Positions 16,487 to 24,860 of a DNA stretch of 37,291 nucleotides are shown piece by piece. The notes below the pieces were generated by a model. It made no database searches. It was not told where the DNA came from and saw only the letters and a list, made by a program, of their open reading frames with translations. Where the stretch lies: assembly GCA_012838345.1 (NCBI GenBank), contig DUPK01000032.1, positions 1-37,291 of the forward strand, written 5' to 3'. This DNA comes from Clostridiales bacterium. Its GTDB lineage: Bacteria; Bacillota; Clostridia; Oscillospirales; Oscillospiraceae. Position 1 is the stretch's first letter. Every line of letters starts with the position of its first letter. The translations under genes were made by a program, and so were the position numbers.

Positions 16487-17734
16487 TTAAGTTCCCAGGG
16501 TCACGACAACATTATAGGTGCCGACAGCCCCCACTCTGTCGTTTCCGGCAATCGTAATGTCAGCCTCCACGGAATAGCGCCCCGTCGTCTGCCCGAGGTC
16601 GCTCAAATCCGCGGTGACGGTTATGTCGGAAGCCTTTACCGCTTCGACCGCCTCCCAGGGGCCGCGGATTGTCACCTCAATAAACTGAGTGACCGGCGTC
16701 GCCTTATAGCCCTCGGAGACATTTGCAAGCTTAATGTTTGAAACTACGAGCTTTTTCGTGTACAAACCGGTAATCGATGCGGTGACGGTGGCCTCGGTCT
16801 CGCCGGAGAGATTGGTCAGTCCGTGGGGTATGGGTATATTATACTTTTTGGTTGCCCGCCCCGTCAGAAGCGAAAGGTCATATACGTCAAGGACAATCTC
16901 GTTTAGTCCCTCGAGAATTTCGTCCTCTCCCGAGAGCGTGATTACCTCGGGGCTGATGCTCAGTTCGACATCGTTTTCCGTAGCTCCCCCGCCCGGAACC
17001 AAGCTCACTGTCAGCTTGACGTCCTTAACCCTCACAACGGGCAGCGTCACCATAACGCTTGGGGTGTCCACATCTAGCCCTTTGAGCGGCACTTCGTTGC
17101 CGTTTTCATCGACAAAAACATAGCCGAGGTTTTGAGTAATCGTTTCGGAAAGGTCGTCGTGCTCAAGTATGACCCAGGCGTGGTCTATTCGCGAAACTAC
17201 ATCCTCAGGCCCTCCGACCGTTATGGTCGCAGGCTCGAAAATCAGCGGCTCGGCCATATAGCCGTCCCTGACGCTTCCGTCAAAGAGGCCCTCTATACTT
17301 ATGGACCTTGTTATATATTTGTTGATTTCCACCGTAATATATTCGGGCGTCCTGCTGAGTATATACACGTCGCTTGTATTTATATTCGAAGGGAGAACCA
17401 CGGAAAAGAGTCTTGTATAGGTGCCCGCGGATTTTATGTCCGAAATATCAACATTTATCGCGATATTTGACTTGCTGAGCTTTGAAACCGTGTTCCTTTT
17501 GCCCATTATCCTGAGCGTCACCGTGTATTCGCGGTTGTCGCTTACGATAAGGCTGCGCGTTGCAAACAGGTCCTCCTGCCCGATAAAGGTCACGGGGATG
17601 TTCGCAATCGTAACATCCTCGTCCTTGTTCTCGACACTTGAAACGTAAAACCACAAAAGCACTGCCGCAATGATGGAAAACGCCACGAAGAAGGTCTTGC
17701 TGGTCAATATTCTATTTATTCTTTCCCGCAGCAT
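16487..17734 (-). CDS. cdaR: CdaA regulatory protein CdaR (four YbbR domains)
   Basis: CdaR is a membrane-anchored extracytoplasmic regulator of the diadenylate cyclase CdaA. Its 415 residues begin with one membrane helix (about 13-32, 'FFVAFSIIAAVLLWFYVSS'). Four YbbR repeats follow, each ending in a recognisable 'G-(x)-DxVxxI...DLSxxxxG' segment. Length and repeat number are normal. It overlaps the end of cdaA by 23 nt, typical of the coupled cdaA-cdaR pair. Confidence 0.94.
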   Translation of the reverse strand: MLRERINRILTSKTFFVAFSIIAAVLLWFYVSSVENKDEDVTIANIPVTFIGQEDLFATRSLIVSDNREYTVTLRIMGKRNTVSKLSKSNIAINVDISDIKSAGTYTRLFSVVLPSNINTSDVYILSRTPEYITVEINKYITRSISIEGLFDGSVRDGYMAEPLIFEPATITVGGPEDVVSRIDHAWVILEHDDLSETITQNLGYVFVDENGNEVPLKGLDVDTPSVMVTLPVVRVKDVKLTVSLVPGGGATENDVELSISPEVITLSGEDEILEGLNEIVLDVYDLSLLTGRATKKYNIPIPHGLTNLSGETEATVTASITGLYTKKLVVSNIKLANVSEGYKATPVTQFIEVTIRGPWEAVEAVKASDITVTADLSDLGQTTGRYSVEADITIAGNDRVGAVGTYNVVVTLGT

Positions 17735-18584
17735 TTCGTTTCACCTTCAATGTATTCTTAAACCTGTCAACGGTCTTTACCTTCGGCTCCTCATCGGGCA
17801 TCAGCTCGTTTCGCAGGAGTCTTTCGAATGTGTCGAGAGCCAGATGTCGCTTCAGCATTCCGTCCACGGCGACGGCTATAGAGCCTGTCTCCTCAGAAAC
17901 TATGACAACGACGGCATCAGATACCTCGCTCATGCCTATCCCCGCTCTGTGCCTCATCCCGAGATCCCGGCTTAAGTTGGGGTTGGTTGAGAGCGGAAGC
18001 ATACAGCCGGCCGCCGCAATCTGGTCGTTTCTTATGATAACAGCCCCGTCATGCAAAGGTGCTTTGGGATAAAATATATTTTTCAGAAGCTCCGCAGTCG
18101 TGTCCGCATTTATTATCGTTCCGGTTTTGATCGGGTCGTCTACCTTGATTTCACGCTCAAACACAATCAGGGCGCCTATTCTGGATTTTGACATGTCGGC
18201 GCAGGCGAGAACGGTCTGCTCTATGGCCGTCTCAAGCCTGGATTCCTTGAGCTGGCGCCCGAAAACATTGAGCATCTTTCCGCTTCCTACCCGCTCCAGA
18301 ATGCGCCGCAGCTCGGGCTGGAAAAGAATGATTATCGCGAGAATTCCAAGCTCCATCGTCTTGCCGAGCAGGAAATTAATAACGTTGAGATTGAGGAGGC
18401 TTGACATCCACATGACAACGATAATCAACAGTATGCCCTTGATTATGCTGCGCGCCGAGTTCGTCCTAACGGTGAAGATGATGACCTTATAAATGAGAAA
18501 GGCGATTAGGGCAATATCAAGAATATCAGTAATTTTTATCATCTGTATGTAGTTCCAGGCAACCTCAAATATTCCCTCAAGCAT
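17712..18584 (-). CDS. cdaA: Membrane diadenylate cyclase CdaA (c-di-AMP synthase)
   Basis: It makes cyclic di-AMP from two ATP. The 290-residue protein has three N-terminal membrane helices (about 18-38, 48-66 and 70-88) and a cytoplasmic DAC domain with DGA at 179-181 and RHR at 211-213 (in 'GMRHRAGIGMSE'), the hallmark catalytic motifs. A strong AAAGGAGG site precedes the ATG. A sigma-A promoter and a leader of about 220 nt lie upstream. No glmM follows cdaR, unlike many Firmicutes. Confidence 0.96.
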   Translation of the reverse strand: MLEGIFEVAWNYIQMIKITDILDIALIAFLIYKVIIFTVRTNSARSIIKGILLIIVVMWMSSLLNLNVINFLLGKTMELGILAIIILFQPELRRILERVGSGKMLNVFGRQLKESRLETAIEQTVLACADMSKSRIGALIVFEREIKVDDPIKTGTIINADTTAELLKNIFYPKAPLHDGAVIIRNDQIAAAGCMLPLSTNPNLSRDLGMRHRAGIGMSEVSDAVVVIVSEETGSIAVAVDGMLKRHLALDTFERLLRNELMPDEEPKVKTVDRFKNTLKVKRNAAGKNK

Positions 18585-18762
18585 TTCATCGCCCTCCTTT
18601 CTCTTTAGTGGTCATCTTCAATCTGGCACACTTTTGAGGGCGTGCAGATTGTAGAATAAAATGCCCGGGTTCTCAGCCGCCGCGACTGATTTTTTACCGG
18701 TGAAATGTGTATTGACTAGGGTTTATTAACACAGATTTTTCTCAGGTGTAATATTTGATAGC

Positions 18763-18782
18763 GCGCCCTCCGGAGAGGGCGC
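18763..18782 (-). promoter_or_regulatory. GC-rich hairpin in the cdaA leader
   Basis: A perfect 8-bp stem (GCGCCCTC with GAGGGCGC) has a 4-nt loop and lies about 20-45 nt after the predicted cdaA transcription start. No T-run follows, so it is not a standalone terminator. It may stabilise the transcript 5' end or form part of a regulatory leader. The rest of the leader (18585-18762) holds only a weak imperfect inverted repeat near 18617-18651 and no clear ORF. Confidence 0.5.
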
Positions 18783-18811
18783 ATGAACAAGATATAGTAA
18801 TCCCTTGGGAT

Positions 18812-18840
18812 ATTATATCTTATAAACAACTTTATGACAA
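18812..18840 (-). promoter_or_regulatory. Sigma-A promoter for cdaA-cdaR operon
   Basis: On the minus strand TTGTCA (18835-18840), a 17-nt spacer and a perfect TATAAT (18812-18817) form a strong vegetative promoter. Transcription would start near 18805, leaving a leader of about 220 nt before cdaA. The upstream class V aminotransferase gene ends at 18873, so cdaA begins a new transcription unit. Confidence 0.8.
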
Positions 18841-18872
18841 TAAATATACATTTAAATTTTTTATTAAAATTG

Positions 18873-19997
18873 TTAATAAATTATTTTTTTCGATATATTC
18901 TCTATATGATTAAGCATCCTGTGTATCTCGGATTTGGTGTTGAACACCGACACGCTTATGCGCACCGTGCCCTGCGAGAGGGTTCCGGCGGTGCGGTGGG
19001 CAAGCGGCGCGCAGTGCAGCCCCGCTCTAACCGCTATCTTTCTCTCCGAAAGCTCTCCCGCCACCTGTTCGCTGTGCAGGTCGCGGAGGTTGAACGAGAG
19101 CACACCCGTTTGGTCCTCTTCGTACAGCGCTTTGTAAAGCCTGATACCGGGGATTTCCGATAGACCTTTCGCCGCCTCTCTTATGAGTTCTCTCTCATGC
19201 CTCAGTATTTTCTTTGTGCCCAGCTTCTCGACAAACTTCATCCCTTCGTCGAGTCCCGCGATTCCGGGCATGTTATGCGTGCCGGCCTCCAGCCTGTCGG
19301 GGAGAAAGTCCGGCATTTCGGGAAGCTGCGAGTTGCCCCCGGTTCCGCCCTCAATCAAAGTTTTTCCGTCTCTTGCGATAAGTATACCGGTGCCCTGCGG
19401 GCCGTAGAGCCCTTTATGTCCAGGCATTGCTATGAAATCGGCACCAAGCTCCTCGAAATCTATGTCAAGCACGCCGGCAGACTGTGAGGCGTCGATTATA
19501 AACGGCACCCGCGCCACCCTGCACATTTCCGCAATCCTTTCGATGGGCAGAACGAAACCGAACACGTTCGATACGTGGTTTACTACTACAAGCTCGGCGC
19601 TGCCCAGTCTCCTTTCAAAGGCGCGCAGCGTATCGTCCGGGTCGAAGAGCGCAGACGCCGCGACTAAAACACGTGCACCGATTGCATTGAGCGGCCGCAA
19701 TACTGAGTTGTGCTCGTACCCGCTTATAAGCACCCTGGTATCTTCACGGGCCAAGCTCTTGATTGCTATGTTCAAAGCGTGCGTGGCGTTGAACGTGAAT
19801 ACTATGTTCTCGGGGCTGCTTACCCCAAAGAGCCTCGCTGCCCGTTCACGGCAGGCAAAGGCAGTGTCGGCGGCAAGCATAGAGGCGCTGTGCCCGCCCC
19901 TTCCGGGAGTGGTCATGCGGCGTATCGCCTTTTGCGCGGCTTCGGAGACCGAGTACGGTTTGTGTAAGGTGGTCGCGGCATTGTCAAGATATATCAT
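18873..19997 (-). CDS. Class V aminotransferase / cysteine-desulfurase-like enzyme (TIGR01977 type)
   Basis: This 374-residue PLP enzyme of the NifS/SufS fold begins MIYLDNAATTLHKP. It has the PLP lysine in 'MPGHKGLYGPQGTG', the Asp-His cofactor region 'FIIDASQSAG', and a conserved Cys in 'RAGLHCAPLAH' that could carry persulfide. The sequence style fits the TIGR01977 subfamily (EF2568-like). In some genomes that subfamily clusters with DUF3343 and selenium-dependent molybdenum hydroxylase genes. Here it overlaps the upstream DUF3343 gene by 4 nt, so the two are translationally coupled. Its exact substrate, Cys or selenocysteine, cannot be read from sequence. Confidence 0.88.
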   Translation of the reverse strand: MIYLDNAATTLHKPYSVSEAAQKAIRRMTTPGRGGHSASMLAADTAFACRERAARLFGVSSPENIVFTFNATHALNIAIKSLAREDTRVLISGYEHNSVLRPLNAIGARVLVAASALFDPDDTLRAFERRLGSAELVVVNHVSNVFGFVLPIERIAEMCRVARVPFIIDASQSAGVLDIDFEELGADFIAMPGHKGLYGPQGTGILIARDGKTLIEGGTGGNSQLPEMPDFLPDRLEAGTHNMPGIAGLDEGMKFVEKLGTKKILRHERELIREAAKGLSEIPGIRLYKALYEEDQTGVLSFNLRDLHSEQVAGELSERKIAVRAGLHCAPLAHRTAGTLSQGTVRISVSVFNTKSEIHRMLNHIENISKKIIY

Positions 19998-20248
19998 GGC
20001 TTGACCTCCGCCCCCGTTCCATCGGCGTAGAGAATGTATATCTTCCCATGGCTCATGCCGGCGTTGTTCAAAGCGATAAGCGCTTCACGCAGTCTTTTTT
20101 CCGATATTTTAACACAATATACGCAGCCCTTTTCCGGGATGCTGACTGGAGGTCTCATAACAATGGCGCTTATTCCCGCGCGCTCCAAGACCCTCGCTGT
20201 CCTCTGTGCATGGGTTAACGAGCGGCATATAATCAAATAGGAAACCAA
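19994..20248 (-). CDS. DUF3343 putative Se/S carrier protein
   Basis: This 84-residue small alpha/beta protein opens with 'YLIICRSLTHAQRTARVLERAG', fitting DUF3343 proteins, which have been proposed to carry selenium or sulfur. A Cys pair (GCVYC) sits at the usual cysteine position. The start is a TTG at 20248 preceded by GGAAGGGGAAG. It overlaps the desulfurase-like gene by 4 nt, which supports donor-acceptor pairing. No selD, yedF or molybdenum hydroxylase gene is in the window. Confidence 0.8.
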   Translation of the reverse strand: MVSYLIICRSLTHAQRTARVLERAGISAIVMRPPVSIPEKGCVYCVKISEKRLREALIALNNAGMSHGKIYILYADGTGAEVKP

Positions 20249-20274
20249 AATGATCTTCCCCTTCCGGTCCGTCT

Positions 20275-20312
20275 TATAAGAAACAGAAGGCAGCCGTGGA
20301 GACCGCCTTCTG
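20275..20312 (-). terminator. Rho-independent terminator after lon
   Basis: An 8-bp stem (20284-20291 CAGAAGGC with 20305-20312 GCCTTCTG) has a 13-nt loop and is followed on the minus strand by TTTCTTAT. It lies about 46 nt beyond the lon stop and before the DUF3343 gene. Confidence 0.65.
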
Positions 20313-20357
20313 CCGTCTGTTATATTTTATGCCGCTTTAGTCCAGGGTGAAACCGTA

Positions 20358-22781
20358 TCACTGCGAGGAAACACAGCCGGTTTCCGAAACTTTGCTTTGG
20401 TTCAGAGGCAGAGTGAGAGATTGTTTGCTCTCTCTGCCGCTTTTTGCTTTGCTTTCGGGCACAAGTACTATATCGAGGATATTATCTATATGGTCCGCCG
20501 CCACAAAGTTCAGGGCGTTTTTAACCGTCGGGTCAATCTCCTCCAAATCGGGCTCGTTTTCAAGCGGTATGATAACCGTCTTAATCCCGTGCCTGAAAGC
20601 AGCCATTGTCTTCTCTTTAAGGCCGCCTATGGGAAGAATCCGGCCCCGGAGCGTAATCTCACCCGTCATCGCCACGTCCCGCCGCACGGGTCTGCCCGTG
20701 AGCGCCGAAATAAGGGCAATCGCAATCGTAATTCCGGCGGAGGGGCCGTCCTTGGGTATGGCTCCTTCCGGGAAATGGATGTGGATGTCCCGATTCTTAT
20801 AGAAATCAGGGTCGATATTAAGCTCCTTCGTGCGGCTTCTAATATAGCTGACCGCCGCTTTCGCAGACTCCTTCATGACCTCGCCGAGGTTGCCGGTTAG
20901 CTCAAGCTTTCCGCTGCCGTCGAGCACCGACGCCTCGACGTTCATAATAACTCCGCCCACGCCGGTCCATGCAAGTCCGCAAACAAGCCCGACCTCGTCC
21001 TTTTGAGATGTGAGTTCAGGTTTGTACTTGGGCACGCCGAGGTACTGCTCGAGGTCGCCCGAGGCAATTCTTACGCTCTTAACCTCTCCGTCGACGAGCT
21101 TTACGGCCGACTTCCTGCAAATCTCGGCAATTTCTCTTTCCAAAACACGGACTCCCGACTCGCGGGTGTAGCGCGCGATTATCTCGCGTATCGCGTCATC
21201 CGTTATTCTGAGCTGCGCCGCGGTTATTCCGTGCTTTTTCCGCTGCTTGGGCAGAAGGTGACGCTTTGCGATTTGGAGCTTCTCCTCGTCGGTGTAGCTT
21301 GTGAGTTCTATTACCTCCATTCTGTCCAGAAGCGGTCGCGAAATCGTCTCCGTGGTGTTGGCGGTGGTGATGAACAAAACCTCGGAAAGGTCGAAGGGGA
21401 CCTCAAGGTAGTGGTCTCTGAATTTCGAATTCTGCTCCGAATCGAGGGCCTCAAGCAGGGCGGCGGAGGGGTCACCCCTGTGGTCGCGGCCAACCTTATC
21501 TATTTCATCGAACAGTATGACGGGGTTTTTTGTACCCGCCTGAAGGATACCCGCAATTATGCGCCCGGGCATGGCACCGACATATGTTTTTCTGTGTCCC
21601 CTTATATCGGCCTCGTCATGAACTCCGCCCAGCGAAATCCTCGCCATTTTTCTGTTCATGGCCTTTGCAATACTTGCCGCAATCGAGGTCTTTCCCGTGC
21701 CGGGGGGCCCGACAAGGCAGAGTATGGTGCCCTTTACGTCCGGCGCGAGCTGCTTTACGGCTATAAACTCAATAATTCGCTCCTTTACCTTCTCAAGCCC
21801 GTAATGGTCGTTGTCAAGAATTTTTCTTGCAATCTTAACATCCGCGCGCTCCTTTGTTGTCTTGGACCAGGGCAGCTCAAGGCAGGTGTCGAGATAAGTG
21901 CGTATAACCGCGGCTTCCGCGGAGCCGTAGGACTGCTTTGCAAGGCGCCCGAGCTCCTTTAAAAGCTTCTGTATCACCTCTTCCGGAGCCGCCAGCCTCT
22001 CTATTCTCTCTCTGTATTCGTCGAGCTCGGCCATCTCGTCCGAGCCTTCGCCGAGCTCGGACTTTATTGTCTTCAGCTGCTCGCGCAGAATGTTTTCTCT
22101 GTGCGTCTGCATCATGCGCTCCTGAGTCTTCTGCCTGAGCTGCTGCTCAATTTCAAGCACCTCAAGCTCGCGCTGAAGTATCTTGTTGATTTTCTCAAGC
22201 CTTTTGGACGGATACAGCTCCTCCAATAGCTGTTGCTTCTCGGGATGGCGCAGGTGTATATTCTGCGCTATGAAGTCGGCCACATATCCAGGGTCGTTGC
22301 TCAGAGCGAGCGCGGCGATGGCCTCGGGCGAGGGATTTGAGGTGAGCTCAAGGTACCGGCTGTACAGCCCATAACACTGGCGCAGCATCGCTTCGGTCTT
22401 TCCCGAAATTCTCGTCGGCCTGCTCTCGGAAAGCCTCTCCAGCTTGACCGTGAAGTGGGGCTTTTCCGATACCATCTCCAGGAGCCTTGCGCGGTTTAAC
22501 CCCTCAACCATAACCCTGATGCCGTCGTTGGGTATGCGCAATATCTGCTTTATCACGCAGATTGTTCCGATTGTGTAGAGGTCCTGCTGCTTCGGCAGCT
22601 CCACGCGCGGGCTCCTCTGGGCAAGAAGGAATATTTTCCTGTCTCCGCTCATCGCCTTGTCGAGTGCGGAAATGGAAATAGGCCTTTCGACATCTATATT
22701 AAGTATCATATTCGGAAACGCCGACACTCCCCTGAGGGCAAGCATTGGCATTGTCTCAATGGTAAGGTTTTTTTCGTTCAT
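20358..22781 (-). CDS. lon: ATP-dependent protease Lon (LonA)
   Basis: This 807-residue cytosolic AAA+ serine protease degrades damaged and regulatory proteins. The N-terminal substrate-binding domain (about 10-200) is followed by a coiled coil. Walker A GPPGTGKT is at 358-365 and Walker B 'VILFDEID' near 421-428. The C-terminal protease domain has catalytic Ser681 (PKDGPSAG) and Lys722 (GGLKEK). The GGAGAG site is 5 nt before the ATG. The gene lies downstream of clpX, separated by a terminator, so it probably has its own promoter. I could not identify that promoter securely. Confidence 0.97.
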   Translation of the reverse strand: MNEKNLTIETMPMLALRGVSAFPNMILNIDVERPISISALDKAMSGDRKIFLLAQRSPRVELPKQQDLYTIGTICVIKQILRIPNDGIRVMVEGLNRARLLEMVSEKPHFTVKLERLSESRPTRISGKTEAMLRQCYGLYSRYLELTSNPSPEAIAALALSNDPGYVADFIAQNIHLRHPEKQQLLEELYPSKRLEKINKILQRELEVLEIEQQLRQKTQERMMQTHRENILREQLKTIKSELGEGSDEMAELDEYRERIERLAAPEEVIQKLLKELGRLAKQSYGSAEAAVIRTYLDTCLELPWSKTTKERADVKIARKILDNDHYGLEKVKERIIEFIAVKQLAPDVKGTILCLVGPPGTGKTSIAASIAKAMNRKMARISLGGVHDEADIRGHRKTYVGAMPGRIIAGILQAGTKNPVILFDEIDKVGRDHRGDPSAALLEALDSEQNSKFRDHYLEVPFDLSEVLFITTANTTETISRPLLDRMEVIELTSYTDEEKLQIAKRHLLPKQRKKHGITAAQLRITDDAIREIIARYTRESGVRVLEREIAEICRKSAVKLVDGEVKSVRIASGDLEQYLGVPKYKPELTSQKDEVGLVCGLAWTGVGGVIMNVEASVLDGSGKLELTGNLGEVMKESAKAAVSYIRSRTKELNIDPDFYKNRDIHIHFPEGAIPKDGPSAGITIAIALISALTGRPVRRDVAMTGEITLRGRILPIGGLKEKTMAAFRHGIKTVIIPLENEPDLEEIDPTVKNALNFVAADHIDNILDIVLVPESKAKSGRESKQSLTLPLNQSKVSETGCVSSQ

Positions 22782-22825
22782 CTTTGCTCTCCATACATAA
22801 TGGTTACGTATCTTTAACTATGGCT

Positions 22826-22857
22826 AAAAAGGCTGCCCCGAGGTATCAGGACAGCCT
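22826..22857 (-). terminator. Rho-independent terminator after clpX
   Basis: A 9-bp stem (22830-22838 with 22849-22857, one G-U in RNA) and a 10-nt loop are followed by TTTTTAG on the minus strand. It lies just beyond the clpX stop codon and before lon. Confidence 0.75.
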
Positions 22858-22867
22858 AATTCCGGAC

Positions 22868-24157
22868 TTAGGATGCGCTCTCAGATGGTATTGCTCCGTC
22901 TCCCGTGTCCTTTGGCAGTACCGATTTTCTGAGTATCTGCGGTTTTTCTCCCTTAGTCACACAATCCTTCGTAACAATTACTTTTCTTATCGTGGGGTCG
23001 GAGGGAACTTCGTACATAATGTCCCTCATTATACTCTCCATTATACCTCGGAGCGCCCGGGCGCCGATTTTCAGCTCTATCGCCTTGTCGACTATCGCGC
23101 TCAGAGCCTCATCCTCGAAGACAAGGTCCACCTTGTCATACTTCATTATCGTCTTATACTGCTTGGTAAGCGCGTTTTTGGGTTCGGTGAGTATCTTCAG
23201 GAGCTCCTCCTTGCCAAGAGAGCGCAGAGGCACGATTACCGGCAGGCGTCCGATGAGCTCCGGGATGATTCCGAACTTCAACAGGTCGTGAGACTGAACG
23301 TGCTTGAGTATCTCACCTATGTCCTTTTCCGATTTGCTCTTTATCTCGGCGCCGAAACCGATGGTCTTTTTGTCCAAACGGTTCTCGATTATCTTTTCAA
23401 TGCCGTCGAATGCGCCACCGCATATAAACAGGATATTGGTCGTGTCGACGTGGATAAACTCCTGATGCGGGTGCTTCCTCCCGCCCTGCGGCGGTACGTT
23501 GGCGATTGTCCCCTCAAGTATCTTCAATAATGCCTGCTGCACGCCCTCGCCCGATACGTCGCGGGTGATAGAGGCGTTTTCGCTCTTTCTGGCTATCTTG
23601 TCAATTTCGTCGATGTAGATAATTCCCTTCTCAGCGAGCTCGACGTCGTAGTCCGCCGCCTGAAGTAGCCTTAAAAGAATATTCTCAACGTCGTCGCCAA
23701 CGTAGCCCGCTTCAGTAAGCGTGGTTGCGTCGGCTATAGCAAAGGGCACCTCGAGAATCTTTGCAAGCGTCTGGGCAAATAGCGTCTTGCCCGAACCGGT
23801 GGGACCGAGCAGTAGGATGTTGCTCTTTTGCAGCTCGACGTCCGAGCTGTCGCCGAAGTATATTCTCTTGTAGTGGTTATACACCGCCACCGAGAGGGCA
23901 ATCTTTGCTTCCTCCTGGCCAACGATGTATAGGTCCAGAAACGACTTAATATCCGCCGGCTTGGGCAGGGTGGGGCGGGCAGGCAGTTCGCCCTTACTGC
24001 TCTCGGGAATATAGGTGTCGTCTATCATCGTCATGCATAGTTTTATGCATTCGTCGCAGATATACGAGCTCTTGCCTGCAATTAGGCGCTGCACCTCGTC
24101 GTGGTGCTTTCCGCAGAAAGAACAGCGAATAGCCTTTCTGTCGTCAGTACCAGCCAT
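22868..24157 (-). CDS. clpX: Clp protease ATP-binding subunit ClpX
   Basis: This 429-residue AAA+ unfoldase delivers substrates to ClpP. The N-terminal zinc-binding domain has Cys12, Cys15, Cys34 and Cys37. Walker A GPTGSGKT is at 118-125, the GYVGDDVE pore loop at 151-158, Walker B '[11 protein letters not shown]' near 179-189, and the ClpP-docking IGF-type loop in 'KKTIGFGAE'. Sensor and lid regions follow. It lies 35 nt downstream of clpP with an AAAGGA site, the usual tig-clpP-clpX order. Confidence 0.97.
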   Translation of the reverse strand: MAGTDDRKAIRCSFCGKHHDEVQRLIAGKSSYICDECIKLCMTMIDDTYIPESSKGELPARPTLPKPADIKSFLDLYIVGQEEAKIALSVAVYNHYKRIYFGDSSDVELQKSNILLLGPTGSGKTLFAQTLAKILEVPFAIADATTLTEAGYVGDDVENILLRLLQAADYDVELAEKGIIYIDEIDKIARKSENASITRDVSGEGVQQALLKILEGTIANVPPQGGRKHPHQEFIHVDTTNILFICGGAFDGIEKIIENRLDKKTIGFGAEIKSKSEKDIGEILKHVQSHDLLKFGIIPELIGRLPVIVPLRSLGKEELLKILTEPKNALTKQYKTIMKYDKVDLVFEDEALSAIVDKAIELKIGARALRGIMESIMRDIMYEVPSDPTIRKVIVTKDCVTKGEKPQILRKSVLPKDTGDGAIPSESAS

Positions 24158-24192
24158 AATAACTAACTATCCTTTACCTTATATTTTCTTTT

Positions 24193-24774
24193 TTAGCGGG
24201 CCGAGATGATCTTGTCAATCACTCCGTATTCCAGCGACTCCTCGGCGGTCATGAAGTAATCTCTTTCACAATCCCTCTCTATAACATCGATGGGCTTACC
24301 CGTGTTCTCAGCCAGAATCTGATTGAGCTTTTTCTTAAGTCTCGCGATACGGGCGGCCTGTATCTGTATGTCCGTAGCCTGACCCCTCGCACCGCCTGAC
24401 GGCTGATGAATCATTATCTCCGCGTTCGGCAGGGCTATTCTCTTGCCCTTGGTGCCCGAAGAGAGCAGAAATGCGCCCATGCTTGCGGCCATGCCCACGC
24501 AGATCGTGGATACGTCACACTTGATATACTTCATCGTATCGTAGATTGCCATGCCTGCGGTAACGGAGCCGCCGGGGCTGTTAATATAGAAATGAATGTC
24601 CTTATCCGGATCCTGAGCCTCAAGATACAGAAGCTGAGCTATTATAACACTCGCAGTGGAGTCGTTCACTTCCTCGGACAGAATAATTATCCTGTCGTTG
24701 AGCAGTCTTGAAAAAATGTCGTAAGAGCGCTCTCCTCTTGCGGTTTGCTCTATTACATATGGAATTAAGCTCAC
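24193..24774 (-). CDS. clpP: ATP-dependent Clp protease proteolytic subunit ClpP
   Basis: This 193-residue serine peptidase forms the ClpP barrel. The catalytic triad is Ser98 (GMAASMG), His123 (MIHQPSGG) and Asp172 (ERDYFM), with the oxyanion-hole 'NSPGG' at 65-69. Length and residue spacing match the family exactly. It lies between tig and clpX on the same strand, with its own good ribosome site (GGAGGAG). Confidence 0.97.
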   Translation of the reverse strand: MSLIPYVIEQTARGERSYDIFSRLLNDRIIILSEEVNDSTASVIIAQLLYLEAQDPDKDIHFYINSPGGSVTAGMAIYDTMKYIKCDVSTICVGMAASMGAFLLSSGTKGKRIALPNAEIMIHQPSGGARGQATDIQIQAARIARLKKKLNQILAENTGKPIDVIERDCERDYFMTAEESLEYGVIDKIISAR

Positions 24775-24860
24775 AATATCTCCTCCTTTTCGTCAGTTAA
24801 ATTGCCAACTAAGAAATCCTAACCAGAGGACAATGGAAATATACAAATTTCCCCAGCCAA

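Noticed and set aside
18763-18782. Hairpin upstream of cdaA as a terminator
   Set aside because: No T-run on either strand, and it lies just inside a predicted transcript start, so it is listed as a leader element instead.
18717-18783. A 22-codon minus-strand ORF in the cdaA leader as a leader peptide
   Set aside because: No ribosome site precedes its ATG, and most of it is the GC hairpin.
18585-18811. A c-di-AMP riboswitch in the cdaA leader
   Set aside because: I could not recognise the conserved core of the ydaO/kimA-type riboswitch, and such switches normally control transporters and wall enzymes.
21003-21962. 319-codon plus-strand ORF opposite lon
   Set aside because: Shadow of the lon protease and AAA+ region. 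It is Arg/Leu/Gly-rich with no recognisable fold.
22784-23530. 248-codon plus-strand ORF opposite clpX
   Set aside because: Antisense to the conserved ClpX core with no independent signal.
24775-24860. Terminator between tig and clpP
   Set aside because: Only a short AT-rich stem (GGAAAT with ATTTCC) without a T-run. Co-transcription is more likely.
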